This document shows, piece after piece, positions 1-11,967 of a stretch of DNA of 64,000 bases. The position numbers and the translations under genes are program-made. Where the stretch lies: the NCBI GenBank assembly GCA_038049695.1, contig CP142453.1, positions 16,744,001-16,808,000 on the forward strand, given 5' to 3'. Source of the stretch: Cinnamomum chago (taxonomy: Eukaryota; Streptophyta; Magnoliopsida; Laurales; Lauraceae). The notes under the pieces were generated by a model that was given only the letters and a program-made list of their open reading frames with translations, did not search any database and was not told the origin of the DNA. Each line of letters starts with the position of its first letter. Positions within the stretch are counted from its first letter, which is position 1.

Positions 1-877
1 ATGAAGGCCAATTCTGTGGGGCCCACCTCGAAGCATGACAATCATGGGGTAATAAGTTTTTGCAATGTCTCCCATGGCTTCTTCGGAATGGTTTTAAGGG
101 CCTCAAAGTTATCCAAATCCTAGCCCTTAGATAAAGTCAGAGGGGTGTCAACTTTACATGATCAATCCAAAGGCCTACAGAACTTGAATGAGTGTCAAAA
201 GGTGTCAAATTTTGGCGAGTACTAATTCAGAGGAGGTAGTGAGTGTTGAGGGTTATAAATTGACCATAGAACAGGTAGATTGCATACCTTCCATCTGGGA
301 GGTTTTTATTTGCCTTGATCCTTTTGGTATGCTATCCTCAATAGAACCCCTAATATCAACAGTGGACTCCACTAGTAGAACTATAAAGATCCTTTGAAGG
401 CCACTAAATGACTTTGGGTTACAAATTTCAAAATCTAGATTGTGATCCAGTATGAGCTACATTCTTACCCATTTGAAACCTTGATTGCAAACCAGGACAC
501 TGGACCATGAAGGCCTGAATGACATCATTGCTGTGTTTATTATTTCAGTTGAATAGACTAGGAAACGGGCTTTGTGGTTACTTCAAATTTTGTAAAGGAA
601 ATGTATAATTGATCATATTTAAGAGAGCATGAGTAGACAAAGGCAAATTGAAACAAAAAAAGATATTCAAAATCTGAATGCTGAAGCAGATAAAGAAAAA
701 TGAATAATCTCTGAGTCTCTATTTACATGTATTTCTGGGTCGGGGAGATTTTGCTTCTCTCCTTTACAAAAATGCAAAGTGATTGACAATTAACCTGTCG
801 GGATCAACCTCCTTCAAGCTTTCATCAAGTATAATAACAGAATGTTAGGCCTTTCATTTCCTTGTTATGGTTATGAC
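1..877. other. SAUR-unit spacer, no gene
   Basis: No coding region is supported here. The stretch is the 3' spacer of the first SAUR unit. Its phrases recur downstream of the other SAUR copies, for example the 'gaaggcctgaatgacatc' stretch near 510, found again near 30690, 34145 and 43540. A block near 1-400 recurs near 33050-33370. The spacer was therefore duplicated together with the genes. Confidence 0.7.
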
Positions 878-1171
878 TTAGAAGCAATTCAGTTGAGAAG
901 TGAGAGTTTTGAAGGTGTCTTCATGGCATGGAATTGTGAGTCCACCCATTTGATGATCAAAGCCAAACTCTTCTTCAGCCCTGCTAAGCAAGTCTTGGAA
1001 GGATGGGTGCTTCAGATATGATACTGGAATCACAAAACGCGTTTGTCTTTCCCCAACATAAATGGCGAAATGGCCTTTTGGAACATCTGGACTTGGAATG
1101 AACTGACTTCTAGCTAGAGATTGGCGTAGAATCTCCTTTGCTTGAATCATACCGGGCAAACGGATACCCAT
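878..1171 (-). CDS. SAUR: SAUR family auxin-responsive protein, copy A (intact)
   Basis: Intronless 97-residue small auxin up RNA protein. The start is taken at the ATG beginning [15 protein letters not shown], because that start is shared by the other copies; an upstream in-frame ATG would add 12 unconserved residues. The variable N-terminus (1-28) is followed by the SAUR core: [11 protein letters not shown] (about 30-40), [18 protein letters not shown] (about 45-62), [17 protein letters not shown] (about 66-82) and the EDTF tail. Known family role: SAUR19/63-type proteins bind and inhibit PP2C.D phosphatases, which keeps plasma-membrane H+-ATPases active and promotes cell expansion. Applying that role here is inference. 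It is the first of nine copies on the same strand. Its promoter keeps a TATA box and a TGTCTC core. It appears functional. Confidence 0.93.
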   Translation of the reverse strand: MGIRLPGMIQAKEILRQSLARSQFIPSPDVPKGHFAIYVGERQTRFVIPVSYLKHPSFQDLLSRAEEEFGFDHQMGGLTIPCHEDTFKTLTSQLNCF

Positions 1172-1293
1172 GATAGCAGTAACTACTTTTTGCTGAAAGG
1201 CTAACAAATGGATTTCTAAGCTTTTGATATGAAGGAAAGCTTTCAGAAGAAGGAGAATGAATTTTGAATGAAATCATAACATGGGTGTGTGTG

Positions 1294-1341
1294 TTTATAT
1301 AGAGAATCAATCAATCATGAGGATTGAGTGGTTAAGAGACA
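1294..1341 (-). promoter_or_regulatory. SAUR copy A core promoter: TATA box and TGTCTC element
   Basis: On the minus strand TATATAAA lies at 1294-1301, about 120 bp before the start codon. A TGTCTC core (GAGACA on the plus strand, 1336-1341) lies about 165 bp before it. TGTCTC is the classic auxin response element bound by ARF factors. The whole block recurs upstream of the other copies, with the TGTCTC core changed in several of them. Confidence 0.6.
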
Positions 1342-3916
1342 TTTGCTATTGGGTGTGTTGTATGTGGGGGCAAAGTTCAGGTGTAGTTCAAGTGCCTCCA
1401 CATGGTGTTGCTACTTGTTTGCTTTACATCTCACATCACAGATTGCAAAATCTTTTCCTTAAATCATAGTTACATAGTACAGGGAGGATAGAGCCCCACC
1501 AGTGTACAGATAGAGTAGTGTGATTCTTAATATCTCTCCCTTCTCTTATGCCTGGTAAACCTCAGGCCTGGTGTATTTCTGATTGACCGACTCTGGACAT
1601 ATGAGACCACAAGTCTACCAACAGACAATCATAATTCTTGACAACAATTTACTTTGAAACATATATAGCATATCTAAGATTAGGGATGTCCTATTGAGCC
1701 TTTTCAACCATGGAATGACCGGTAAGATCATTGGATTGGACTACTGACAAATAGAATTGTCCCCAGTAGGAACTTAAAATTGCTTTGTTTTTTAATCCAT
1801 GATAATATTAACAAATTTTCACTGTCATAATCCATTACAAATAAACAGAGTTGCAGGTAATTAGATTTACAGGTAAACTAAGAGCATGACAACCATTCCC
1901 AGGATCCAATTGGCATTGTTTAAATCAAAATAGAAATCTGTGCTTTCTTAAGAAACATATTATCTTGGGCTTTTGTCACAATTTTACTTTTTATCGCAAT
2001 AAATTCATTTCTGTTGATAAACTGAATTGCAGTACTAGCATGATCAGATGATTTCAATAAAATAGCAAACAATTAAAAATATATACTTTCTTTTTGCACC
2101 GCTAATTGCAAGTAGTCTGTTGTACTCTGAACGATTCACCTACCAGGTCATGTGATGTTTTTTGAGAGAGACAAATGAAGACGACGATGAGGAGTTCTGG
2201 CCCACATCATGGTTACAGTAAGTGCATAGACCTGTCTCAACTGTTATAAACTCTTTGCTCTCCAAAATGAAATTTTAGAAATTAAGATAAACAAATGGCC
2301 AATATCTGAATTCTGAAAGAGAAATTGTGAATTGCATATTGCAAAGACTGAAAGGATATGAAAATCTACTAGTAAAGTATGGCACTGGTACTTGTTCTCC
2401 ACAGAATGCTGACGGTCCAACATGGATGCATAGGCACCCAAAGTATGTGGGTCACTTTAAGGAATGGCCAGACACTCCTAATATGAAGGCCAGGTCAGTG
2501 GGATCCATCTGAAAGAATTATAATCATCGGGATTTGGAGTTTTGGAAGGTCTCCCCATGACCCACCCCTGTGCATAAAATCGGACCCTCCATAATGTGTT
2601 TATGGTAAGTACTGTTTTAAGGGCCTCAAATTTGTCTAAATCCTAGCCATTAGATAAAGTCACAGGGTGCCAATTTTTCATGATGAATCCAAAGGGCTAT
2701 CGAACTCAGATGACTGAAATTTTGGAGAGTGCTAAATCACAAGAGGAAGATTGATGATAGGATAGGCCATGTGGACTCTAGAGGCCAGGCAGTTCCATGC
2801 TTAGGGACCACAAACTTTGACCAAGCTGTTATCAGACTATAAATCCCTTTTCTTGTTATAAATTCCTTGTTGCACTGGCTTGAAAATCAATAGAGTTACC
2901 CAAATATATATATATATATATATATATATTTTGTTGGGAATTGAAGATGAATTTACCACTTTAAAAAATATTGCACACACTTCACTGGCTATGAAGGATA
3001 TAGAGTTGTAGACAGTCACCAAAGATGACAACATAGAAAAATTACAACATTAATGAGTTTCCAACAACTATTTCAGGTTTGGACACCCTATTTTTATCCA
3101 ATGTGTCTGCACCATCACTCCAATTTTCTTGGAATATGTATGAGAACAACAGGGTTACCTAAATCAAAACCCATTGGATCACAATTCAGTGTTTAGTTAT
3201 TGGGTTGTGGGTGACAAAATGTAGAAAAATCCTAGTTTTGTTAGGGTAGTGTGAGATAATTTAACGTTTTGGTTCACTTACAGCCTACTAACTTTTTGTC
3301 AAATGATCTTTTTTTTAAGTCTGGCCAATCCTATCTTTGCCCCTTCTTAAGACTTAAAAATACTTTATGATATCTCAAACTAGAAGAATAATTAAATTGT
3401 ATGCCTTCCATTTGGGAGGTTTTTATTAGTCTTGATCTTTTTGGTATTTTTTCCACAATAGAGCCCATAATATCAAGAGTGGAAGGATAAATTGAAGGCC
3501 TCTAAATGTGTTTGGCCAATAACTTTCATAATCTATATCATAATCCAACATGATCCAGATTCTTACCTATTTGTTCCCTTGATTGCAATCCAGGACATTG
3601 GACCATAAAGGCCTGAACAACAAGGAAATGAGTCTCCTGGTTCACATTTTATGGAAAACTATATGAATTAATCCCATTTAAGACAGCAAGTATGAGGTGA
3701 CAAAAGTAAATTGTGGGAAAAAAAGATTCTAAGAAATTGAATTTTGAAGCTGATAAGAAAAATGACACTCTCTGATTGTCTATTTACATATATTTCATGG
3801 CCGGGGAAGAATTTTCTTCTCTCCTTTACAAAAATGCCAAGTGACCAACGGCGAGTTCATCAGGATCAACCTCCTTCGAGCTTTCCGTGAGAACAAGAAC
3901 AAAAATGTTATGCCTT
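1342..3916. other. Intergenic SAUR spacer with a (TA)n microsatellite
   Basis: No gene is seen. The stretch carries 5' flanking and spacer DNA shared with other SAUR units, and a (TA)n run near 2904-2929. Small open frames here have no conserved motif. Confidence 0.6.
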
Positions 3917-4234
3917 TCATTTCCTTGTTATGCTCACGACACACGAGCTATTCAGTTGAGAAGTGAGAGTTATGAAGGTGTCTTCATGGCATGGAATTGT
4001 CAGTCCACCCATTTGATGATCAAAGCCAAACTCTTCTTCTGACCTGCTTAGCAACTCTTGGAAGGATGGGTGTTTCAAGTAGGATATTGGAATCACAAAC
4101 CGCGTTTGGCTTTCCCCGACATAAATGGCAAAGTGGCCTTTTGGAACATCTGGAGTTGGAATAAAGGGACTTCTAGTAAGAGATCGGCATAGAATCTCCT
4201 TTGCTTGAATCATACCAGGCAAACGGATACCCAT
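3917..4234 (-). CDS. SAUR: SAUR family protein, copy B (C-terminal extension)
   Basis: Intronless SAUR protein of 105 residues. It starts [15 protein letters not shown] and has the complete core: [46 protein letters not shown]. The usual end (SQLNC plus one or two residues) is replaced by SQLNSSCVVSITRK. The normal stop is not read in frame, so the protein is eight residues longer than its paralogues. The core looks unharmed and function is plausible. In its promoter the TGTCTC core found in copy A reads TGCCTC (4400-4405). A solo LTR sits about 400 bp upstream of the start codon. Confidence 0.9.
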   Translation of the reverse strand: MGIRLPGMIQAKEILCRSLTRSPFIPTPDVPKGHFAIYVGESQTRFVIPISYLKHPSFQELLSRSEEEFGFDHQMGGLTIPCHEDTFITLTSQLNSSCVVSITRK

Positions 4235-4357
4235 GATTTTTGGTAACTACTATTTACTGAAATGCGAACAACTGGATTTCTAAGCTTTTGGTATGAGAGA
4301 AGGCTTTAAGAAGAAGAAGGGTGAATTTTGAATGAAAATATGACATGGGTGTGGTTG

Positions 4358-4365
4358 TTTATATA
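4358..4365 (-). promoter_or_regulatory. TATA box of SAUR copy B
   Basis: TATATAAA on the minus strand, about 124 bp before the start codon, in the same conserved context as copy A. Confidence 0.55.
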
Positions 4366-4632
4366 GAGGATCAATCAATCATGAGGATTGAGTGGTCTAG
4401 AGGCATTTGCAAATGGGTTTGTTGTATGTGGGGCAAAGTTTAGTTGTAGTTCAAGTGCCTTCACATGGTGTTGCTACTTGTTTGCTTTACATCTCACATC
4501 AGAGATTGCAAAATCTCTTCCATGAATCATGTTTAGACACTGCAGGGAACATATATAGAGCCCCACCAGTTTACAGATAACAAGAGAGTCAGTTGTGTGA
4601 TGCTCAATATCTCTACCTTCTCTCATGTGTAG

Positions 4633-5290
4633 TGTAAGTGTAAAAAATCTCGTGGACTTACTTAGGTAGAATTAATGTAGAACTTTTGGGAAGGATTAGC
4701 TGCCTGAAAACCTGAAAGGATAGGAGAAGCGACGGTCAGAGACCCTGGCTGCAGTCAGCACAAGGCCCTCCGACGCCTGAGTTAGTGCTGTCACTGAACA
4801 AAGGGTGAAGTGAGGTGGAGAAGAAGAGAGAGAGCTTAGAGTAAAGGGGGTCCTTGTGTATCTCAAGCCCCCTTTCTCTAATGTTACCTTTCGCATAATA
4901 TAGAGGTGGGGAAGTCCCATCAGAAGCTTCCTTAGTGGAGGTAGGTGAAAGGGAATGTCCCATCTGAACATACCTCGATCTCTGGTTGATGTGACCGTTC
5001 AGCGCCCATCCTATCTGTCAGTTCGTACTGCAGCGTAACTGTCTTGTCATCTGGCACTGCTGCCTAGATGGAGCACCTGGTCGAGATGGAGCACTTGGCC
5101 AAGGTGAAGCACGTGGCCGAGGTGGGAGTACCTGGCCGAGATGAAGCACTTGGCCGAGGTGGGAGTACCCGGCCGAGGTGAAGCAGTCTGACACTGTTGC
5201 CGAGATGCATGAAGCCGAGACCAAGATATGCCTAGCTGGTACTTTTACCGGAGTTGAGCACGGTTTTGGTATTATGAAATTATCCACACA
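4633..5290 (-). mobile_element. Solo LTR, same family as the 6736-17636 element
   Basis: A 658-bp unit with TG...CA ends and 5-bp target duplications TGTAG at 4628-4632 and 5291-5295. Read on the minus strand it matches the LTRs at 6736-7494 and 16980-17636, including the 'gcaaggccctccgacgcc' stretch near 4758. No internal region is present, so it is a solo LTR left by LTR-LTR recombination. It contains an imperfect 'ctcggccaagtgcttcacc'-type short repeat array (near 5050-5190). The SAUR upstream DNA resumes on each side. Confidence 0.88.
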
Positions 5291-5295
5291 TGTAG

Positions 5296-6159
5296 TAAAC
5301 TGTAAACCTCGGTACTTTGTGAAGGTCTAAATATGCTTCAAGACCACTGATCTGATGGGCCAGGTTGTGGATAGACCTAGCCCCAGAACTCTACCAACTG
5401 GCAATGATAATGCTTTGACAACAACCTACACTGATGCATTTATAGTAAATCTAAGATTTAAATGTTCTATTAAGCTTTTTCAATCATAGTAAGACCCATT
5501 AGATCATTGGTTTGGGCTACTAACTGCTTAGAATTGTTTACAGCAGGCACTTGAAAGTGCTTATTAATCCATGATATTTTTAACTTCTTCCTTTTCTCTC
5601 TTTATTTCAAGATGAAATTTGACATGAAATTTATTTATTATATCTTTTGATTTTATAAATTGACTTTATGGATCTTCATGAACCAAGTGGGGGCAACTCA
5701 ATTTATGATAATATGATTGTTCATGGGTTTGGCTAACATATGAGCAATTTCCTCTTCTTTCTTTCTTTCTTTTTCCTCTTGTGCCTTAACCAATGTAAAC
5801 CACTGTAGGTGATTAGGTTTACAGGTAAAATGAATGCTGGGCGGCTTAGTTCTGAGAATGAAAATAGGGCGAAAGTACATAAGTTCTCTACCACTGATCA
5901 CTAATTAGACAAGCTTATTCATCTATCTGGAGGGCATGGGTTCTTAGGTAAAAGGTAAAGCTATTAAGCTGACTGTCTATTTTTTCCTTTTGAAAACATT
6001 TTTCCTCAAACAGGGTTATGGATTTTCAGTTATCACAAGTTTTAAGGGTGTGGTCCATCCACAGGAAACTGATACATGAGCAGGTAAAAAAAAGAGTCTT
6101 AATGTACACTTGTATATCTCTTGCTTACTATAGTTTTTTTTTTTTTTCACTTTTGCTAT
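5296..6159. other. SAUR unit spacer, no gene
   Basis: Homologous to 18775-19710, downstream of the promoter of copy C. This confirms a duplicated unit several kb long. No coding content is recognised. Confidence 0.6.
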
Positions 6160-6399
6160 TGTTGGGAAAGTCCCATATCCCACATCGCCGAAGTAATGGG
6201 TTTCACGGGCCTTCATATACCTGTTTGGGCCTTCAACCTATCAGCTTAAGCTTTTGGGTTGGTACATGGTATCTTGAATGGTTTTAAAGACAAAAGTAAT
6301 GGGTTCAACAGGCCTTCGTATACCTGTTTGGGGCTTGCACCTCTCAGCTTAAGCTTTGTAGTCTCCTTGGTCATCACTGTGAAAGTGAAATCCCTAACA
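6160..6399 (+). mobile_element. Short solo LTR-like or TRIM-like remnant
   Basis: A 240-bp insert relative to the paralogous spacer at 19712. It begins TGTTGGGAAAGTCCCATAT and ends TCCCTAACA, the TG...CA pattern of a common plant short-LTR family whose members start with a 'gtcccacatcg' phrase. It holds an imperfect internal tandem duplication of about 115 bp (the 'gccttcatatacctgtttgg' phrase appears twice). I see no clear target duplication, so the exact borders are uncertain. Confidence 0.5.
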
Positions 6400-6735
6400 G
6401 GGGGTTTGGCTATGAGATTTTTTTACTGTAGTCATGATGTTATCCAAATACCAGTTAAGGGAAGATGATAAGCACTCAGCCCTGCAGTAAACATCAATTT
6501 TTTTTTACCGTAATCGCATAATGACTTGACTGGAAAAACTCAGCCATCAATTGGATGAATTAGCATTGTATCCATTTGATTCAGTCATCAAGAGAATGGT
6601 GCTGCCACTAGTTTCCCTTGTAAGATTTTCATAAGAGAACAAAATGTCTCTGATGCAGTTGTGACTTAATAGTAAACTAGCACAACACACTGCATGCCAG
6701 TATATCTCCATCTTTGAAGTTTGAACTAAATTGGT

Positions 6736-7494
6736 TGTGTGGGGATTTCTACATGATACCAAGATTATCATCCCATCTTAGTTAGGTCAGCACCACTTCG
6801 GTCAGCACCCTCTCAGCTATGTGGAGATTTCTACATGATACCAAGATTATCATCCCATCTCAGTTAGGTCAGCACCCTCTCAGCTAGGTCAGCACCACCT
6901 CGGCCAAGTGAACCACCTCGGCCACGTTCTCCACCTCGGCCAAGTGCTTCACCTCGGCCAAGTGCCTCACCTCGGCCAAGAACTCCCACCTAGGCAGCAG
7001 TGCCAGAATGCTTGCCAAGACGGGTACAAATAATTGTACCTCTATGGAAACCCAACCACGTTACAAAACGTGTCGAGTAATGATGACATGCATCTGGTAG
7101 AGATAAAAAGTTGTCATTATCTGCAATTAAAGAAGTAAGGTCCGATGGGACAATGCCTTCACATACCCCCACTAAGGGAACATAGTACTGGCTGATGGGA
7201 CTTCCATCTCCATCTACCTCCAAAAGTCAACTCTTCAGCCTATATATACATAGAGGTAAACTAAAAAAAAAGGTACGCCAAGGCTTACACTCAGAGACAC
7301 CCTTCCTCTTTTCCTTCTTCCTCCATCCTTTGTTGAGTTGTGGAACTAACTTAGGCATCGGAGGGCCTTGCGCTGACAGCAGCCAGGGTCTCTGATCCTT
7401 TGTTTCTCCTCCTCTTTCAGGTTTTCAGGCAGCTAATCCTTCCCAAAAGTTCTACATTCATCTAAGTAAGTCCGCGAGATTTTTTGCACTTACA
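6736..7494 (+). repeat. 5' LTR of the 6736-17636 element
   Basis: TG...CA ends, 759 bp. It is about 100 bp longer than its partner because a block starting 'tttctacatgatacc' is duplicated in tandem near 6747-6870. It contains a 'cacctcggccaagtgc' short-repeat array near 6895-6985 and a TATA-like 'cctatatatacat' near 7240. Confidence 0.85.
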
Positions 7495-7496
7495 AT

Positions 7497-7514
7497 TGGC
7501 GCCGTCTGTGGGAA
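7497..7514 (+). promoter_or_regulatory. Primer binding site of the Ty3/gypsy-type element
   Basis: TGGCGCCGTCTGTGGGAA lies 2 bp after the LTR. This is the familiar primer binding sequence of plant Tat-type Ty3/gypsy elements. Confidence 0.8.
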
Positions 7515-7530
7515 ACGATACGAAAACGCC

Positions 7531-8028
7531 ATGCCTCCGAGAGTTAAGAAGGGCGGAGAATCATCAAGGGCCTTACCACCGCCACCACTTGTGTTGCCAG
7601 AGCAACCGTCGGTCCCTCGCCAGAGGAGATCCCGGGCAAGATCTGGTCCAGCAGGCGTCAAGGGGCCTGTGTCTCAGTTTGGTTCGCCTTCAAGGGGGGT
7701 GACAGCACCTCCCAGGCAAAATAACCTTCAACTGAAGCAACCCCGGCAAGACGATCTTCAATTAGAGCTTCCTCGACAAAATAAAACTCCAGTGCCATCC
7801 AAATCTCGTCAGTCTCATCACCGAATTGACAGTGAAGATGATGATGCCGACTCTCTCCTCACGGGAATCAGGGCCCGAAACCTTGTTATCCAAGAGCAAG
7901 ACGAGTTGATTCGTCGCCTCCAGCAGCAGCTACGAGAAAGGGCGGTAACTTCAGTTTTGCCCCTAGGCGTAACCGAGCTGTGGGCAGAAGATAAAGAAAA
8001 AGTCACCAAGACAGAAGAACAACCATAG
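7531..8028 (+). pseudogene. Gag leader-like frame of the Ty3/gypsy-type element
   Basis: A 165-residue open frame starting MPPRVKKGGESSRALPPPP, 17 bp after the primer binding site. It is rich in Pro, Arg and Gln and ends in a charged, coiled-coil-like stretch. Its position and composition fit the N-terminus of a Tat-type gag. The capsid core is not seen. This is a relic of a broken element and not a host gene. Confidence 0.5.
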
Positions 8029-8169
8029 GGACAATCCCTTGGTTCATCTTGGAAAGTCTTCATCAACGGATCCTTGACTGTCAAAAGTCAAGTTGAGAGC
8101 AGCTCGATTTTAGTTGCCTCCAGAAGGCACAGACGAAACACCAGGTTAGAGAACTCGGTGGGTACCTCA

Positions 8170-8337
8170 ACAGCTTCGGGGTCTCGGTGATAGCACCAGC
8201 CTCGGACTGAACAACACCAGCTTGCTAACACTAGCTCGGTTACAGCGTCAGCTCGGTGACAGCACCAGCTCGGTTACAGCGTCAGCTCGGTGGCAGCACC
8301 AGCTCGGTTACAGCGCCAGCTTGGTGACAGCACCAGC
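8170..8337 (+). repeat. Short tandem repeat 'cagctcggttacagcg' (left part)
   Basis: Degenerate tandem units of about 16-17 bp of the form 'cagctcggtNacagcNc' in the internal region of the outer element. The array is split by the nested element and continues at 16651-16835. Confidence 0.75.
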
Positions 8338-9128
8338 TGTAGACACCTCATTTTGGCCCCCCATGATAGCCTTAAACACTTATCATATATAACGATGCCC
8401 CCATTTCACCCATGATTGAATGGTTAATGGCATGATTCAAATTAATTAATGACGATGAAGATGCTTGTTGATAATTTTAGACTTAGTTCGGCAATTCATA
8501 GAAATTGTGAGAGAAAAGGCCGAATCGCGTTGAGATCTCGAGTTCAACCCACTACTCATACCAGGCATGGACTACAACACTATTCCAAACCCTTTCCAGA
8601 CTACATAGAACACACTCATATTGTTCCTAGAGAAGCTACATATGGTTTGCCTAAATACAATGTGATTAACATGAGTGAAAAGGTTAGAATCATTGATCCA
8701 AGTATCCCTTATTTTCCTGACCTCTGACCATTAGGATCTATAGACCACAAGATTCTACGTTCCGAGAGCTTTCCGACGATATATAGAACGTCCAATTCCG
8801 GCCAACGGATCAAAAGATATGACCCTCGGAAGACTACATAAATGATACCGCACCAGGGACACACTTGGGCGCCCATATAAGTGCGCCCAAGTTCCAAGCT
8901 GCACTTGGGCACACACACAGGTGCGCCCAGGTTCCAAGGACACACAGGTGCGCCCAAGTCGTGTGTGCACCCAAGTTTTGAAATCCACTTGGGCTCCCCC
9001 ACAAGTGCGCCCAAGTCCGATTCCCTTTGTTTTAGTCCAAATTCAACTCGAACCAAACCCTAGGTCAACTGAACCCCAGGTCCCTGCCATTTTCCGACCT
9101 ATGATCACTATGATGTATGGACCAACAG
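8338..9128 (+). repeat. Shortened 5' LTR of the nested element
   Basis: Matches 11444-12380 from its first base, apart from length changes among the hairpin repeats. Homology ends at 'ggaccaacag' (9128). The rest of the 5.2-kb partner is missing. A 92-codon open frame (8449-8727) is identical in the two copies but has no recognisable domain. Confidence 0.7.
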
Positions 9129-11443
9129 CACCATCCAACACCACACATCACATAAACACACCAAAAAAAAAAAAGAATCAAAACTGCCCCCTTAAATCCA
9201 TAAAAAAAAAAAAAAACACATAAATATTTCACCAAAAAAAAAAAACTGAATCTAAATTAACTAAAATACTCAACAAACCCAATCACACCAACTAATTCAT
9301 TAATTTCCACGAATTGCACTAAATCCACTTTTTTCCCCAAATTTTTCCAAAATCCTGTTAGGCATTGATCTCCCCATCAGCACGTCCATTTTTAATTTAA
9401 TTAGAGGCTAGGACCTTTCTCCCCAGGCTGAAGCGGACCTGCCTCACCATTTCCATGAAGACCCATCACCTGTATGGCCATCACAGCTAATGGTAGAACC
9501 TCATTCCACATCTTAGAACTTCATTTAAGGAAAAAGAAAGGAGATAGAAAACTTGGAGGTCTATCCCATAGAATTTGAACAAACCTAATCCATGGTCTAC
9601 TCCTAAAGTTATCTTTGATCAATAATTATCCTCTTTGCAAAATTAGGACCGGACCACTTGGGTTCAAGATTTTTGGATAAAAATAATGAGAAGTGAAAGA
9701 AAGGGGACCATGTCCAATTCAAGAACTAAAACACAAAGAGCCTAAAAATCACAAACCTTCAAAACAATACTAAAATGTGTAAAAAGTCTAAGGAACTTAA
9801 ACCTGAACATAAATATGATAAAACCCACCAACACACATGGTAAAACAACATAATTAATACAATTAATCTAAAAACAAACAAACAAATCAAACTTAAACAA
9901 TCGACTTAAACAAGAAACCCCACTTACTCAAATAAAAGATGAGTTGAAAGCTCTCACATTTAGAGTTTGGAATTGAAGAAAAATATACAAAGGAGAGTAA
10001 AGGGGCTCTCTGCACACGAAATGTGGTGCCAACCATGCTTACACCCATTTCTGCCCCGAGAGCCTAAGAAATTGGCAAAAAAAATAAAATTTGATGACCA
10101 GACCAAAAAAAAAAAAAAAAAAACAAAAAAAAGAAGCAAAAAAAAAAACAAAAAAAAGGGAAGCTAAAGAGGCACACACAGAAAAGCACGACGCACATTG
10201 TTGAACCAAATATTGTCCCATCACAAGGGGTCCAGTCACGTCATGTGCACATTAGTCCCATCACACATACATCTAGCATTGTGCATTGCATCCTATGTCA
10301 TCTCCATCAATAGAAATTAAAATTGTTATTTCTGCAAATTATAATATTAAGTACTGACAGGCAAGAGAGCAGAATTTTTTTAGTGTTTGTCCACTGCAAA
10401 TTTACAACCCAAAAATGAGAACAACAAAAGTGATTCAAACACACTGATGGGGATGAATGACACAAACTTCTGCAAATGGACAACGAAAGAAAGCGACAAT
10501 GAGCCCCGTCGTAGGACTCATGAAAAACTCTTGAGGTAAGTACACCTAACTATGAATTTTCATGATTTTATTTCACGTCTGGAAATTGAGTCGCCGTAGG
10601 CCTCCCTTAAGCGCTTATAATCGGTACGGCGACCATAATACCGTGCTATCACGAATTATGATGTCTGCCGACTCAAATCTTGACGTTGGAGAATGGAATC
10701 CGTGTAACTCGAAACTCTCCATGATAAGCACAAAATGATGATCGAATCTATCCCAGGTTCTCATCTAGGCTTGGGTGAAGACCAAAATCCCTAGAGAGTG
10801 ACGGTTATTCCGGTGGACATTTTCCATTGATTTAGCTTTTTCGATGCATACTCGAGTTTCAAAATAAAATCACTTTTCAAAAAAATGCATCTCATTCTCA
10901 CATGCACCTTACACCATTGCTTGAACTATGTTTGTGATTGCCTTCAAGATCTCTATTATTACTAGTTAGTTTTAACTATGCCTTGAGCATTCAACTATGG
11001 ATGAAAGTCAAAAGACATTATATATGACAAACTAAAAAAATAAAACTCTATTGCAAGAACAAATGAAATTCTAATTGTGACTTAACCAATCCAAAGATTG
11101 ACTTCTGATTCAGACCACCGGGACACAGTACCCACCATCACTTTAAATTAAGCAACCGGGGCACAGTTCCCAACCCGCCACGTGGCAATACCACGGGCAC
11201 CGAGGCACAGATCTCGGGTTTCCAATCAAATCAGTAGGCACGTAACTTCTTCTTTTTTATTTTTTCCCCTGAATCAGGATCGATCCTAGAAAAGTGAACA
11301 TCACCTTTAGAACGAGTTTACAATTGCATACATCCGTAGGCAGCCACTCCCGCGAGCTCAAAAGCTCCCGTGAGTCATGAGTGGTGTGTCTACTTTCTTT
11401 GGAGCACAACTCTCCACGTGTTGCTCTCCAAAGAGGGGCATAC
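9129..11443 (+). other. Non-coding internal region of the nested element
   Basis: AT-rich DNA with several A runs (9163-9174, 9202-9216, 9233-9244, 10105-10160) and no conserved coding sequence. It ends in a purine tract immediately before the second repeat copy, as expected for a 3' LTR junction. Confidence 0.5.
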
Positions 11444-11967
11444 TGTAGACACCTCATTTTGGCCCACCATGATAGCCTTAAACACTTATCATATATAACG
11501 ATGCCCCCATTTCACCCATGATTGAATGGTTAATGGCATGATTCAAATTAATTAATGACGATGAAGATGCTTGTTGATAATTTTAGACTTAGTTCGGCAA
11601 TTCATAGAAATTGTGAGAGAAAAGGCCGAATCGCGTTGAGATCTCGAGTTCAACCCACTACTCATACCAGGCATGGACTACAACACTATTCCAAACCCTT
11701 TCCAGACTACATAGAACACACTCATATTGTTCCTAGAGAAGCTACATATGGTTTGCCTAAATACAATGTGATTAACATGAGTGAAAAGGTTAGAATCATT
11801 GATCCAAGTATCCCTTATTTTCCTGACCTCTGACCATTAGGATCTATAGACCACAAGATTCTACGTTCCGAGAGCTTTCTGACGATATATAGAACGTCCA
11901 ATTCCGGCCAACGGATCAAAAGATATGACCCTCGGAAGACTACATAAATGATACCGCACCGGGGACA

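Noticed and set aside
5018-5287. Pro/Ser-rich frame repeating HLGQVL and PRPRASPWPS
   Set aside because: It is a translation of the short repeat array inside the solo LTR.
8449-8727. 92-codon open frame, identical in the second copy at 11555-11833
   Set aside because: The identity is explained by the two copies being recent LTR repeats of one element. The protein has no recognisable domain, and it lies in a promoter-type repeat region.
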